Part shown: piece after piece, positions 49,601 to 56,426 of the stretch | Layout: each line of letters starts with the position of its first letter | Position numbering within the stretch: position 1 is the first letter of the stretch | Origin: JANNMJ01 sp031426455 | Lineage (GTDB): Bacteria > Bacteroidota > Bacteroidia > Cytophagales > Hymenobacteraceae | DNA length: 64,000 bases | Assembly: GCA_031426455.1 (NCBI GenBank) | Contig: JANPLI010000111.1 | Coordinates: 13,303 to 77,302 of the forward strand | Direction of reading: 5' to 3' | Program-made: the position numbers and the translations under genes | Notes under the pieces: model-generated | The model's input: the letters and a program-made list of their open reading frames with translations, nothing else | Told to the model about the DNA's origin: nothing | Database searches by the model: none

Positions 49601-51872
49601 AGCGCGGAGTGCCGACGATCCCTTCCCCTTTGGAAGCATTCGTCGTAATGGCATTGGAGGTCCGATAATCGGTGCTGGCACCTGCGCCGCCCGCCAGAAC
49701 ACGCCCAGCGCCGCCCCGGAAGCCCGCGCCCGCCGCGTTGATCGTGTTGCCGCCGAATGCGAGATCCTGGGCCACGTCGAGGGCGATCACACCGCCCACG
49801 CGCCCGTTCCAGGCAGGCACGGTCAGCGTTGGCGTATTCAGAGTTAGGTTGCGGTACTGCGGAATGCGGATCACCTGAAAGCGAACCTGCCCGGAGGCAG
49901 TGGTCGCGTCAGCATTGGTGTAAGTATTGGTCAGGGCCGTGGCGAAGTTGATCGCGCCGCCGCCAGCTAATGAGAAACCCGCCACAGACTGCACCACACG
50001 GTACTCGTACTGACCAGCCGTCAGTCCTGCCGTCAGCACCCCCTGGCCAGGGTCACCGGCCTGGTTGTCGCCGTAAGTATCCGCATTAGTCGAGTTGATG
50101 GAAGCGCCCTGCATCTGGATCACCAGCACGAGGTCGCCGGCGGCAATACTGGTAGCGCCGTAACCGGCTGGCGCGCCCCCCACCGTAATTTGGGTATTAG
50201 CCCCGTTCACGCTCGTGCCGGGGAAGTACGTATTCACCACCGTCGGGGCGCTGATGGTCACGTTGCCGTCAGCGCCGGGGTTGCCGCACTGCAAAGCCGA
50301 AACATTGCTGCTGGCCGTGGTGGTCAGCGTCGCAGTGTTATTGCCAGACGCAGGGTCGGCCGTCGTGGCGGAAGCTACCAGCGAGCCATTCGTAGTGCCG
50401 CCGGATGCCGCTGGCCCGTTGAAGGAAACCGTAAACGCGGAACTGGCATTGGCCGCCAACGTACCGACGGTCCAGGTCACGACGTTGCCGCCGCTCACCA
50501 CGCCACCGCCGGTGGCTGTCAGGCCGGTGGTGCCGGCGGGCAGTGTCAGCACCAGGCTAACCCCAGCCGCGGGTGAGGTACCCGCATTATAAGCTAAAGC
50601 CGAATACCTGATCTGCGCGCCTGGCGAAACGGTCGCGGGGCCGCCGAGACTGACCTGCACATCAGCCGAAGGGGTGCCCTGAGCCGTGGTGACCTGCGCG
50701 CCCGCCGCTGAACCGTCGTTGTTGCCTGGAGTAGGATCGCCGGTGATAGCGGTGGAGGACGCTACGCCCGATACACTACCCGAAGCCGGCATCTGGAAAG
50801 TAAGCGAGTACACTACCGAAGCGCCGTTTGCCAGATTGACGGCGGGCCAGGCGACAATACCCGTTGCGGGGTTGTACTGCCCCTGGTTGGTGGCCGTGAC
50901 GACCAGCCCCGCAAACGGCGTGAGTGCCACTTGCGGGACTACGCCGTTGGCCGTCGCCGGGCCACCGTTCAGGGAGGTAATGGTGTACGTGACGGCCGCG
51001 CCCGCCGCAGCGGTGGTGGCGCCCGTCAGGGTCGTGGCTACGTTAGCCGGCTGACTGACGGTCACGGCTACCGTCGCGCTGTTGGGGCCGGTATCCGCGC
51101 CCTGACCGGTCGCAGTGGACGTATTGCTGGTAACGTTTCCCCCCGTAGCACCGGGCGTAAACGAAAACGTGAAGGAGGCCGTGCCGCCGCTCGCTTGCGT
51201 GGCGAGGGCGGGGTACGTAATGGTGGTTCCTGCAATACTGCCGCCCGGAGCTACGATGCCCGTTGCGCCGGTCGGCAGTGTCACCGTGCGAGTGACCGTG
51301 CTGGCCGTAGCAGGACCGTTGTTGGTGTATGTTACCGTGTAATTCCCGCTGGGGATGCCCTGCGTGAGCGCAGTTGGCCCGGTAAGAGTCGTAGTAACGT
51401 CGGCAGGGGCATTAACCGTGAGGTTCACGGTTGCCGTTACGGCCGTCGCGTCGGAGTTAGCCGGGCCGTTGCTGGCATAGAGCCGCGACTGGATCGGATA
51501 CGTCGTGTTCGTGTTTACCGTCGGCGCCGGGAAAATGATGGTGAAGTTCCGATTGGCACCGCTGTTCAAATTGCGGGTCGGGTTGAAAGTCACCTCGCCA
51601 AGAGCAGAGTTATACGAAGCATCGGCGGCATTAGTCCCGCCGAACGTAACCCCTGTCAGACCAGTAGGCAACCCCACGACCCGCCGCACTATATTACTGG
51701 CGTTCGTCGCACCCGTATTGGCAATGCCAACGGAAAGGGTCACAGACACCCCAGAATTCACGGGATTAGGCGTCGCTGAGATCGTGGTAACTAAATTCAC
51801 CTGGGCTGCCGCCGTCAGCGGCCCGCACAAGAGCAATAGCCCCAATATCAACCGGGTGTAAATTTTTTGCAT
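40650..51872 (-). CDS. Giant DUF11-repeat surface protein with T9SS sorting domain
   Basis: 3740 residues from the ATG at 51872 (signal LILGLLLLCGPLTAAAQ); eleven codons upstream are also open. Many DUF11-type beta modules of about 115-132 residues (TFTNNGPSQAASVTQTVTLP) make up most of the protein. Residues about 525-1030 hold a Gly-rich region (GGGGGAGTTNNGTF), about 1690-1920 a propeller-like domain (NYQDGYLYAFGVGTNRLYRL), and about 2340-2440 and 3320-3450 cadherin-like domains. The last 80 residues (LPNPFTDAITVNLTNVADGQ to TRLVKN) are a type A sorting domain for export through T9SS and cell-surface attachment. A likely adhesin or matrix protein. Confidence 0.93.
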   Translation of the reverse strand: MQKIYTRLILGLLLLCGPLTAAAQVNLVTTISATPNPVNSGVSVTLSVGIANTGATNASNIVRRVVGLPTGLTGVTFGGTNAADASYNSALGEVTFNPTRNLNSGANRNFTIIFPAPTVNTNTTYPIQSRLYASNGPANSDATAVTATVNLTVNAPADVTTTLTGPTALTQGIPSGNYTVTYTNNGPATASTVTRTVTLPTGATGIVAPGGSIAGTTITYPALATQASGGTASFTFSFTPGATGGNVTSNTSTATGQGADTGPNSATVAVTVSQPANVATTLTGATTAAAGAAVTYTITSLNGGPATANGVVPQVALTPFAGLVVTATNQGQYNPATGIVAWPAVNLANGASVVYSLTFQMPASGSVSGVASSTAITGDPTPGNNDGSAAGAQVTTAQGTPSADVQVSLGGPATVSPGAQIRYSALAYNAGTSPAAGVSLVLTLPAGTTGLTATGGGVVSGGNVVTWTVGTLAANASSAFTVSFNGPAASGGTTNGSLVASATTADPASGNNTATLTTTASSNVSALQCGNPGADGNVTISAPTVVNTYFPGTSVNGANTQITVGGAPAGYGATSIAAGDLVLVIQMQGASINSTNADTYGDNQAGDPGQGVLTAGLTAGQYEYRVVQSVAGFSLAGGGAINFATALTNTYTNADATTASGQVRFQVIRIPQYRNLTLNTPTLTVPAWNGRVGGVIALDVAQDLAFGGNTINAAGAGFRGGAGRVLAGGAGASTDYRTSNAITTNASKGEGIVGTPRYVNNGGVLLDTQPSLLPLAVPNGYPNGDYGRGAPGNAGGGGTDGNPGANDENTGGGGGSNVGFGGKGGNAWQSSRTTGGFGGALFTPAAPSRLVLGGGGGAGTTNNGTFAAAGFASSGAAGGGIVIIRAATVSGSGTINANGAAASSNIGNDGSGGGGAGGSVVVSTTSSLGNLTITVQGGQGGSNTGNSDPAGTNAGTQSGPHGPGGGGSGGVVYVTSSVNAASSLTPGTNGSTRNIDNTTTQAYGASTGTSVLGASRYDLTRAELPNLLGGADCVADVATSITPSINPAISGQSLTLTVPFANLGIGAAAGFVRSITGLPAGLGTVTITSTQGSGTYNNADGTVSFTGTPASVAGGANADVTIVIASVPNGLASISLTSTTSTTTTEYVNGNNTASLTIPVTAVADVTTAISGPASVGAGQPTGNFTATFTNNGPSQAASVTQTVTLPVGSTVTAGQLTTIQTAYPAATYNAGTRVLDFGTATTLNSGSTNTFIFAYTAPTTTGSVSTSSNVGTATSQGPDVAPNTASTNTTITAVADVTTGISGPASVGAGQPTGNFTATFTNNGPSQAASVTQTVTLPATSTLTAGQLATIVAAYPAATYNAGTRVLDFGTAATLNSGSTNTFVFAYTSPTTTGSVSTTTNVGTATSQGIDAAPNTASATTNITAVADVTTGISGPATIGAGQPTGNFTATFTNNGPSTATSVTQTVTLPATATLTAGQLATIVAAYPAATYNAGTRVLNFGTAATLNSGATNTFVFAYTSPTTTGSVSTTTNVGTATSQGVDAAPNTASATTNITAVADVTVTLTGQTQIIPSSAVTFTATYTNNGPSVASTVTRTVTLPVGATMTPAQIAALPGGATYTAGTRVIDFGPIASQGTGAGNASAVTFTFTSPASAGSSTLTANVGTATSQGPNAAADVATLTLNVAGAPFTCNSAFLRVTQPGTTSNLERLDRTAVSSTSLTYTSVVLYNTGVALNALAFNYQDGYLYAFGVGTNRLYRLSQTAAQDLGSITALSAAGFNAATSDLNGNIYLANNNTTSLFRFNVSSLTVTPLTLSQAVNFGDMGFNPVDGNIYASRFYPGGIYRIDMNTAGATRPVTTLGTPGGSGEDVGSIFFDAAGKMYAATNQGTLAVYSTSTGVVTSVGSASSAAQSDGASCVFPTEEIDVVLSAATPVRINATTFDVPFTVRVRNTGAVSDPNVQINEFLSQTFPTATSTTVSGLTVTGGTGLTANGAFNGQTDTRMLTGTLPLASNATATITYTVRVTFPAGSVPTTTQFDQVYVSSTAGSPNNGWVLVNGALVPPTLVLAGEPSTNSTTPPATPNGDVISPTPINFSQPLANNDAVTTPANTPITFPPAANDVVAVSGNTLVATTIDLDPTTAGQQTTLIVSGGTFTLITTGINAGQVTFTPVNAAFTGVATGTYTIQDNAGNLSNVATLTVTVTAVADVTTAISGPATVGAGQPTGNFTATFTNNGPSQAANVTQTVTLPAGSSLTAAQLATIVAAYPGTTYNAGTQVLNFGTATTLNSGSTNTFVFAYTAPITAGTVSTTTNTATATSQGADVAPNTASATTTILAAPVANADNSTTTPGTPVTFSITANDTDADGTIAPATVVLTGSAIGTPGQLTDANGNTFLVNAAGNLTFTPAPGFVGVATATYTVQDNSGLTSNPAVIRVVVQAPSTDVATVITAPANGATVPAGDPLTFTIQTTNNGPATAYAVSQTAQFPANLAVATTLVNGQTGTLAGSTVTYPDGSTYSTLTGLVTFPTLATQANGATTTNTVTIAAPASGPLSVAAHVTQNGADTNAANNTATVNLNIDPRFDLLTTISGPTTTVAGNQATFTVITTNNSTSTSPGNNVVQTVQLPAGLVQVFVTNNGLYDVATGVVTFPAVNDLTPGQSVVNTISFDAPATGFTASATVTPNTLPTGDTNPANNTASATPTVVVSATPGSANVGTRISAAALSVAPGAAITLTIVSANYGPATAANVAQQVQLPTGLTFTSLGGGSYDSNTGVLSFPSLATLATAATQTYTVSFNAPAAGPVLAAASVSSTTADPVPSNNFSSIRINVTPTADVATSLTGPVTAVAGELITYTVGASNLGGLAAADVVQTVQLAPGLSGVVVSGGGTYNATTGVVTFPTITSLAIGTAPLNTITFTAPADLTTLNVIARVSSTTPDGVLTNNVASASTVLASSADVAIAISGPATAVLNSPVTYTVTTTNNGPSPAASIAPTIQLPPNLTLVNLPAGATYLASTGVLTLATLTNLPSGSGSTTAFTLVMPAGSALVPQAAANVTAATNDRNLTNNAATTTTAIAAPTAQTADMQAAVVANAGTVTVDAQVTFTATFTNNGTGTAANVAPRMTLAPGLTVGTVSNGGTYNSTTGVVTWPVVASLNPATPLTYTVAVTAPAAGPLVATAIVASSTSDEVPANNTASTSVTITPLADVTTSVSGPASALPGETVTYQIRTRNSGPSAAANVQTTITLPVGATNVVLPAGASQVGNVVTLPLDAVQPAGGNSDRLYQITFDAPNVASWTVDANVSTATTETNTGNNASSATSSRTNRPPVARNIVNASIEPIGATAGPRGISSLVATDADGTVASYTVAALPSAAQGVLYINGVELNTTNFPGLVLTPLQASQLQFDPAPGFTGNVFFNYTATDNLGAVSTPALYTLPIGRDTNSLYTANPPKGAPGTPNPYQVGDVVATVFDPNGGRYTAGPAVNDTGTRNVVLAPGSNAIPAGMTLNPTTGEITVTNPSLLTAGTTVVDITTIDVFGGTNTQPVAITITNTTLPVELTRFTARRRQSDAVLAWATASERNSAFFAVERSRDNGRTFTEVGRRKGAGTTSAAQEYTLTDAGVGRTAGTVLYRLRQVDTDGTTTLSDIRTVTFTDQTRADVVTLLPNPFTDAITVNLTNVADGQYTLTVVDMAGRTVLSATQAGGTSARLDTQHLPTGTYVVRVSGAADSDFTPTATRLVKN
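44857..45252 (-). repeat. Isolated copy of the 396-bp DUF11 module
   Basis: The same 132-codon module as the tandem block at 47194-48381, separated from it by about 1.9 kb that encodes a propeller and other domains. It encodes DVTTAISGPATVGAGQPTGN, as in the block. Confidence 0.8.
47194..48381 (-). repeat. Three tandem 396-bp DUF11 modules
   Basis: Marker sequence GCTACSGCCGT recurs at 47194, 47590, 47986 and 48382, exactly 396 bases (132 codons) apart. Encoded modules are nearly identical (GNFTATFTNNGPSQAASVTQ), differing in a few residues, a sign of recent duplication or homogenisation. Confidence 0.88.
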
Positions 51873-52117
51873 AACGCAAAGAAAAAATGAAAGCAAAAGA
51901 CTCAAGGGTAGCCCAGCGCTGCGAAAGTAGCTAAATCAAAGTGAAGTTACCAACGGCAAACTGCTGCTCAAAACATCACCAAAACCGCAGTCAGTTGGAT
52001 TTAAACGATTTCAGACTGGGGCTTCAAAAGGCAAAGATGCCCCCCGATGGTCATAGTTGCGATACCGGTTTCGCTTAACAGTCGGTTTTCTAGGCTCAAC
52101 TGCTCGAAATGACGTGT
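51873..52117. other. Upstream region of the giant gene
   Basis: AT-rich relative to its surroundings. On the minus strand TACTTTCG (51929-51922) is a seven-of-eight match to TAnnTTTG, 50 bases before the giant gene start, a possible promoter. No gene is seen. Confidence 0.4.
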
Positions 52118-52198
52118 CAATGACTGATCGTGCGCTTCAGCGCCTGCCGTGCCCGTTCGGCGAGCTCATCGGCTGAGTAATAGCACTGAATTGCTGGC
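52118..52198 (-). pseudogene. Short 3' gene remnant
   Basis: A minus-strand frame reads IQCYYSADELAERARQALKR then TISH and TGA, with protein-like amphipathic helices but an upstream stop and no start. It may be the end of a lost small gene. Family unknown. Confidence 0.3.
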
Positions 52199-52281
52199 GC
52201 TGGCGATCACGCTGCTTCAGGCGCACGCCTTTCCCTGCCCGTCGAATCGGGTTTGTACGACTTCGGCTGGTCGTCCGTAAA

Positions 52282-53091
52282 CTAGTTGTACGGTAGCCCC
52301 GCCTCGTCGGCGGCATCGTCATCGTCCAGATGACGGGGGGCCCAATCGGCGCGGCGCAGGCCGCGTTGGGTGAACAGGCGTTGCCGGCCGCGCGCCACTT
52401 TCAGCAGGTCGCCTAGAAAGAGCTTGCCGCGCACGTAGAAAATCGGCCCGGCGAGTTCGTTGCGGTACTCGCGCTTCACGTCAAAGGCTTCGCGCCAGCC
52501 CACGCCCGCGCCCACGCCAACCCAACGGAACACGCGGTAATGCGCCGCAATAGTGGGTTCGAGCAGCCAGATGCGGTCCATCGGGGTGCGCTGCTGGCGT
52601 TCGCCGGGCACCTGATACTGATGATAATACTTGCCGTAGCCCAACTGCACGGGGACGCTTAGTTCCCAGCGCGGGTTGCCGTACAGCACGTACTCGCCCC
52701 AGAGAGCAAAGTAGCGCAACCGGATTTCGGCAGTAGCCTCGAGCGGCAGTTCCGCCGGGCGGGCGGCGGGTACGCCGGGACTGAGCAGGTACAGCCCGCC
52801 ACCGGCCCGGTAGCGCCCGCGCCACTCGACCCCGATTTTCAGGCCATTGATGCCGACGAGCTGCGACGACACCAAGGAGTACCGTTTGTCGAACTGAAAG
52901 GTCAACCGCCGGTGCGCCTGCCGCACAAAAGGGGTGTCGGCGGGGGCGGTGGTGCCCAGTTTCCAGGGCCAGGCGACCGACGTGGGCCGGCCATCGGCTG
53001 CCGCATCGGCTACCGCAGGCGCGCCGAGGGCGGCCGCCAGAAGGACCATCGGCGGGTTCAGCAGCAGAAACAGGAAGGTAAAAAGCAGCAC
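52282..53091 (-). CDS. Hypothetical secreted protein, probable outer membrane strands
   Basis: 269 residues from a GTG at 53091; the next in-frame ATG (53049) would cut into the hydrophobic lead MLLFTFLFLLLNPPMVLLAA. The body has alternating aromatic beta stretches (GVEWRGRYRAGGGLYLLSPG, RYFALWGEYVLYGNPRWELS, WLLEPTIAAHYRVFRWVGVG). The tail is acidic (HLDDDDAADEAG). It resembles small outer membrane barrel proteins of unknown role. Not part of an obvious operon; it diverges from the glycogen synthase gene. Confidence 0.65.
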   Translation of the reverse strand: MLLFTFLFLLLNPPMVLLAAALGAPAVADAAADGRPTSVAWPWKLGTTAPADTPFVRQAHRRLTFQFDKRYSLVSSQLVGINGLKIGVEWRGRYRAGGGLYLLSPGVPAARPAELPLEATAEIRLRYFALWGEYVLYGNPRWELSVPVQLGYGKYYHQYQVPGERQQRTPMDRIWLLEPTIAAHYRVFRWVGVGAGVGWREAFDVKREYRNELAGPIFYVRGKLFLGDLLKVARGRQRLFTQRGLRRADWAPRHLDDDDAADEAGLPYN

Positions 53092-53302
53092 GGTCGGCTC
53101 AGAACGGTTCGGCGGGGGTTTGGTTTAATTGCCCCGGCCACGGCGTTGCGCGGGCAGACGCGGGTGGGCGCCTTTTATTGCTGTTTGCCCAAAAGAAAAA
53201 TAATTTTTCGCGCAGCGGGGCGAATAGCGGCACCTCTTTGCCGCGCCGAAGCTAGCTTTCGCACCAATTCCGCTTCACCCCTTTTTCCCGGCTCCGCTGC
53301 TG

Positions 53303-55153
53303 ATGCGCTCCGACTTCCCTTACGCCGACGCCCAATCCGACGAATTCGCTCAGGAACACCCGCTGCTGGTGGAAATTGCCTGGGAAGTCTGTAACCAGGT
53401 AGGCGGTATTTATACCGTCATCCGCTCGAAAGTCCCATCGATGATCGAGCGCTGGGACGAAGATTACTGCCTCGTCGGGCCCTACTTCCCGAATCAGGCC
53501 GCATCGGAGTTCGAGCCGGCCGAAAGCCTCGACGACGACGACCCCTTCGCCCGCGCCGTGCTCAAGCTGCGCGAGCGCGGCATCGAGGCGCACTACGGCC
53601 ACTGGCTGGTATCGGGCAACCCGCGCATCGTGCTGCTGAACCCGTATTCGGCCTGGAACGAACGCCACCAGATCCGCACCGGCCTCTGGGAAAACCACGG
53701 CATCCCGACCCAGGACGGCGACAACCTGATGGACCAGGTGCAGGCCTTCGGCCACCTGCTGACCGAATGGTGTTTGGCGCTGGAAGAAGTCAAGCCCCGC
53801 GCGCGGCGCCTGATCCTGCACTTCCACGAGTGGATGGTGGGGATGCCGATTCCGGAGCTGCGCCGCCGCAACACCGAGGCGGCGATCATCTTCACGACCC
53901 ACGCCACGATGCTGGGCCGCTACCTGGCGATGAACGACCCGGCGTTCTACGACCATCTCTCGACCATCGACTGGCTCCGCGAAGCACGCCACTTCAACAT
54001 CGAGACGGCCGTTTCCATCGAACGCGCCGCCGCCCACGGCGCCCACGTGTTCAGCACGGTGAGCGAAGTGACGGTGCGCGAGTGCATCTATTTACTCGAC
54101 CGCATCCCCGACGTGGTGCTGCCTAACGGGCTGAATATCCAGCGGTTCACGGCCCTACACGAGTTCCAGAACCTGCACCTGCGCCACAAGGAGCAGATTC
54201 ACCGGTTCGTGATGGCGCACTTCTTCCAGTCGTACCCCTTCGACCTGGACAAGACGCTCTACTTCTTCACCTCCGGCCGCTACGAGTACCAGAACAAAGG
54301 CTTCGACCTGACCCTCGAAGCCCTCGCCCGCCTCAACTACCGGATGCAACAGGCCGGCGTGGAAACCACGGTGGTGATGTTTTTCGTGACCAAAGCCCCC
54401 TATACGAGCCTCAACCCGGAGGTGCTGCACTCGCGGGCCGTGATGGACGAGATCCGGCAGTCGGTGGAAGCCATCACGAAGGAAGTCGGCGAAAAGCTTT
54501 TCTACGCCTCGGCGGCCAGCACCGACTTCCGCGTCCCGAACCTCAACGATTTCGTGGACGATTACTGGAAGCTGCGCTACCGCCGGACGCTGCAAAGCTG
54601 GAAAACGCACCGCCTGCCGCCCGTCGTGACCCACAACCTCACCAACGACGCCACCGACCCGATCCTCCAGTTTCTGCGGTCCTCGAACCTCGTCAACAAC
54701 GCCCACGACCGCGTGAAGGTGGTCTATCACCCGGATTTCATCTCGCCCACCTCGCCCCTGTTTGGGATGGAATACGGCCAATTCGTGCGCGGCTGCCACC
54801 TGGGCGTCTTCCCCTCCTACTACGAGCCCTGGGGCTACACGCCGCTCGAATGCATCGCGCGCGGCGTGCCGACGGTCACCAGCGACCTGGCCGGCTTCGG
54901 CGACTACGTGATGCAGCACGTGCCCGGCCACGACGAGAAAGGCTGCTACGTGGTAAACCGCCGCGACCGGGGCTTCGAGCAAAGCGCCCAGCAGCTCGCC
55001 GACCTGCTGTTCGACTTCATCCAGCTCTCCCGCCGCGAGCGGATTCAGCAGCGCAACGCCGTAGAATCCTCCTCGGAAATGTTCGACTGGAAAAACCTGC
55101 GCCAGCACTACGACCGTGCAGCGGCGCTGGCGCTGGAATTGGCTGGGCAATGA
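53303..55153 (+). CDS. Glycogen synthase, GT3 (eukaryotic GYS) type
   Basis: 616 residues. The N-terminal Rossmann half has the donor-binding GGIYTVIRSK (about 34-43). Further motifs are LILHFHEWMVGMPI, FTTHATMLGRYLAM, LPNGLNIQRF and FTSGRYEYQNKGFDLTLEAL. The catalytic EPWGYTPLECIARGVPTVTS is at about 508-527. This is the animal/fungal glycogen synthase family, found also in Bacteroidota, using UDP-glucose in the family rather than the bacterial ADP-glucose GlgA type. CCTCTTTG at 53233-53240 is a weak -7 candidate. It likely works with the GH13 branching-type enzyme at 38761. Confidence 0.93.
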   Translation: MRSDFPYADAQSDEFAQEHPLLVEIAWEVCNQVGGIYTVIRSKVPSMIERWDEDYCLVGPYFPNQAASEFEPAESLDDDDPFARAVLKLRERGIEAHYGHWLVSGNPRIVLLNPYSAWNERHQIRTGLWENHGIPTQDGDNLMDQVQAFGHLLTEWCLALEEVKPRARRLILHFHEWMVGMPIPELRRRNTEAAIIFTTHATMLGRYLAMNDPAFYDHLSTIDWLREARHFNIETAVSIERAAAHGAHVFSTVSEVTVRECIYLLDRIPDVVLPNGLNIQRFTALHEFQNLHLRHKEQIHRFVMAHFFQSYPFDLDKTLYFFTSGRYEYQNKGFDLTLEALARLNYRMQQAGVETTVVMFFVTKAPYTSLNPEVLHSRAVMDEIRQSVEAITKEVGEKLFYASAASTDFRVPNLNDFVDDYWKLRYRRTLQSWKTHRLPPVVTHNLTNDATDPILQFLRSSNLVNNAHDRVKVVYHPDFISPTSPLFGMEYGQFVRGCHLGVFPSYYEPWGYTPLECIARGVPTVTSDLAGFGDYVMQHVPGHDEKGCYVVNRRDRGFEQSAQQLADLLFDFIQLSRRERIQQRNAVESSSEMFDWKNLRQHYDRAAALALELAGQ

Positions 55154-55207
55154 CCCGCCCCTCGTCAACTGGAGAGCCGACCCAAAAAAGACCCCAAAAA
55201 GCAAAAA

Positions 55208-55229
55208 AGACGCAAGGATGCGTCTCTAC
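55208..55229. repeat. GAGACGC-type palindrome
   Basis: AGACGCAAGGATGCGTCT (55208-55225) followed by CTAC, the same core as the pair at 32127-32184. It lies 55 bases after the glycogen synthase stop and may end its transcript. Confidence 0.65.
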
Positions 55230-55330
55230 GAAAACGCGCTGAAACGTCATTCCAACGGGCGACCGAAACCCTTTGACCACATACCTGTAATTCCCCGACT
55301 GCCCGCGCTGGCTTCCGGCAACAACCAAAA

Positions 55331-55362
55331 CGGGCACCTTCCGCTGCTGCGAAAGGTGCCCG
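55331..55362 (-). terminator. Terminator after the OmpA-family lipoprotein
   Basis: CGGGCACCTT (55331-55340) pairs with AAGGTGCCCG (55353-55362) around 12 bases. On the minus strand a T-rich stretch follows (TTTTGGTTGTTG). Confidence 0.8.
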
Positions 55363-55397
55363 TGGGAAGCAAGAAGGCCGTTGACGGCCGAGGCGGT

Positions 55398-56147
55398 TTA
55401 GAGTTTACCCTGCTCGGCGGCTTTGCGCATCTTCTCGTTGGCGAAGATGGCTACTTCCACCCGGCGGTTGGTGGTGCGGCCTTCAGGGGTCGCATTGTCA
55501 GCAATCGGCTGAGTGTCGCCGTAACCTTTGGCCGTGAAACGGGCCGCATCGACGCCTTTGGTAGTCAGGAAGTTCACCACTGCCTGGGCCCGCTGCTCCG
55601 AAAGCGTCTGGTTCTTCTCCTTGATACCCGACGCATCGGCGTGGCCTTCAACCACGATATTGGTGTCCGGGTACTTTTGCAAAATCGTCGACAGGTTGCC
55701 GATTTCGCTCTGGGCACCAGCCGTCAGATCGTATTTGCTCGACTCGAACAGAATACCGGCTGGCATCGTGAGCTTGATACCCTCACCGACCCGCTCGACC
55801 TTCACACCCTCCATATCGCGCTGCAGATCAGCTGCCTGCTGGTCCATCTTCCGACCGATGACGGCGCCCGTCGTGCCGCCAACCGTAGCGCCGGCAATGG
55901 CGCCAATGGCCGTGCCCTGCTTGCCACCGATCAGCCCACCGATTACGCCACCTAGCACGGCACCCGTACCAGCGCCAATCAGGCCACCTTTGGCCGTTTT
56001 GCTCATTCCGGTTTTGCGCTGGCCGCCACCATTCTGGGACAGTTTGTCATCGCTTCCCGAAGAAGCCTGCTTGGAACCAGCGCACGAGCCAAACAGCAGC
56101 GAAGAGGCCAGGGCGAGCGACAGCGTCGCTTTCGAAATCTTGATCAT
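55398..56147 (-). CDS. OmpA-family lipoprotein with glycine zipper
   Basis: 249 residues. Lipobox SSLLFGSC (Cys about 22). A Gly-zipper region (about 52-97; GGLIGAGTGAVLGGVIGG, GAIAGATVGGTTGAVIGR) may insert in the membrane. The C-terminal OmpA domain (about 130-240) has the peptidoglycan-binding core VEGHADASGIKEKNQTLSEQ and NRRVEVAIFAN. It resembles E. coli YiaD and likely links the outer membrane to the cell wall. Confidence 0.92.
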   Translation of the reverse strand: MIKISKATLSLALASSLLFGSCAGSKQASSGSDDKLSQNGGGQRKTGMSKTAKGGLIGAGTGAVLGGVIGGLIGGKQGTAIGAIAGATVGGTTGAVIGRKMDQQAADLQRDMEGVKVERVGEGIKLTMPAGILFESSKYDLTAGAQSEIGNLSTILQKYPDTNIVVEGHADASGIKEKNQTLSEQRAQAVVNFLTTKGVDAARFTAKGYGDTQPIADNATPEGRTTNRRVEVAIFANEKMRKAAEQGKL

Positions 56148-56289
56148 CAGTTCTTAAAAAAGGGGTTGGTTTACAAAACAAAAAAATCTTCAACAAAGAC
56201 CCATTAGGTCAACAGCGCCAAAGCGGGCCTTGTACGAAAGCCTACGACTCCGCGTTGAGCGCGCATTTCCAAAGAGCTTGCCAGCCGGG

Positions 56290-56350
56290 AATGACTGAGC
56301 GACTGAGCGACTGAGTGACTGAATGGGACTGAGTGGAACGGAGTGACGAT
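56290..56350. repeat. GACTGAGT octamer array
   Basis: GACTGAGC, GACTGAGT and GACTGAAT units run from about 56294, followed by degenerate GGAGTGAC. The unit is the same as at 7.1 and 20.7 kb. No inverted partner. Confidence 0.75.
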
Positions 56351-56377
56351 GCGAGAATACGTTTAATACCTGTCCAT

Positions 56378-56426
56378 CTAAACCCTACTCCCTAAACCCT
56401 AAATCCTAGCCCCTAAACCCTACTCC
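56378..56426. repeat. CTAAACC heptamer array overlapping accD stop
   Basis: Seven units: CTAAACC, CTACTCC, CTAAACC, CTAAATC, CTAGCCC, CTAAACC, CTACTCC. On the minus strand the last two encode the end of AccD (GSRV) and its TAG stop (56415-56413). The unit happens to look like plant telomere repeat, which is coincidental. Confidence 0.85.

Noticed and set aside
52137..52322. Small minus-strand gene MTMPPTRRGYRTT
   Set aside because: It overlaps the end of the 52282 gene and is Arg/Ser/Thr-rich shadow sequence.
56378..56426. Telomere repeat
   Set aside because: The CTAAACC unit resembles plant telomeres by chance; it is one of several unrelated heptamer units in this window.
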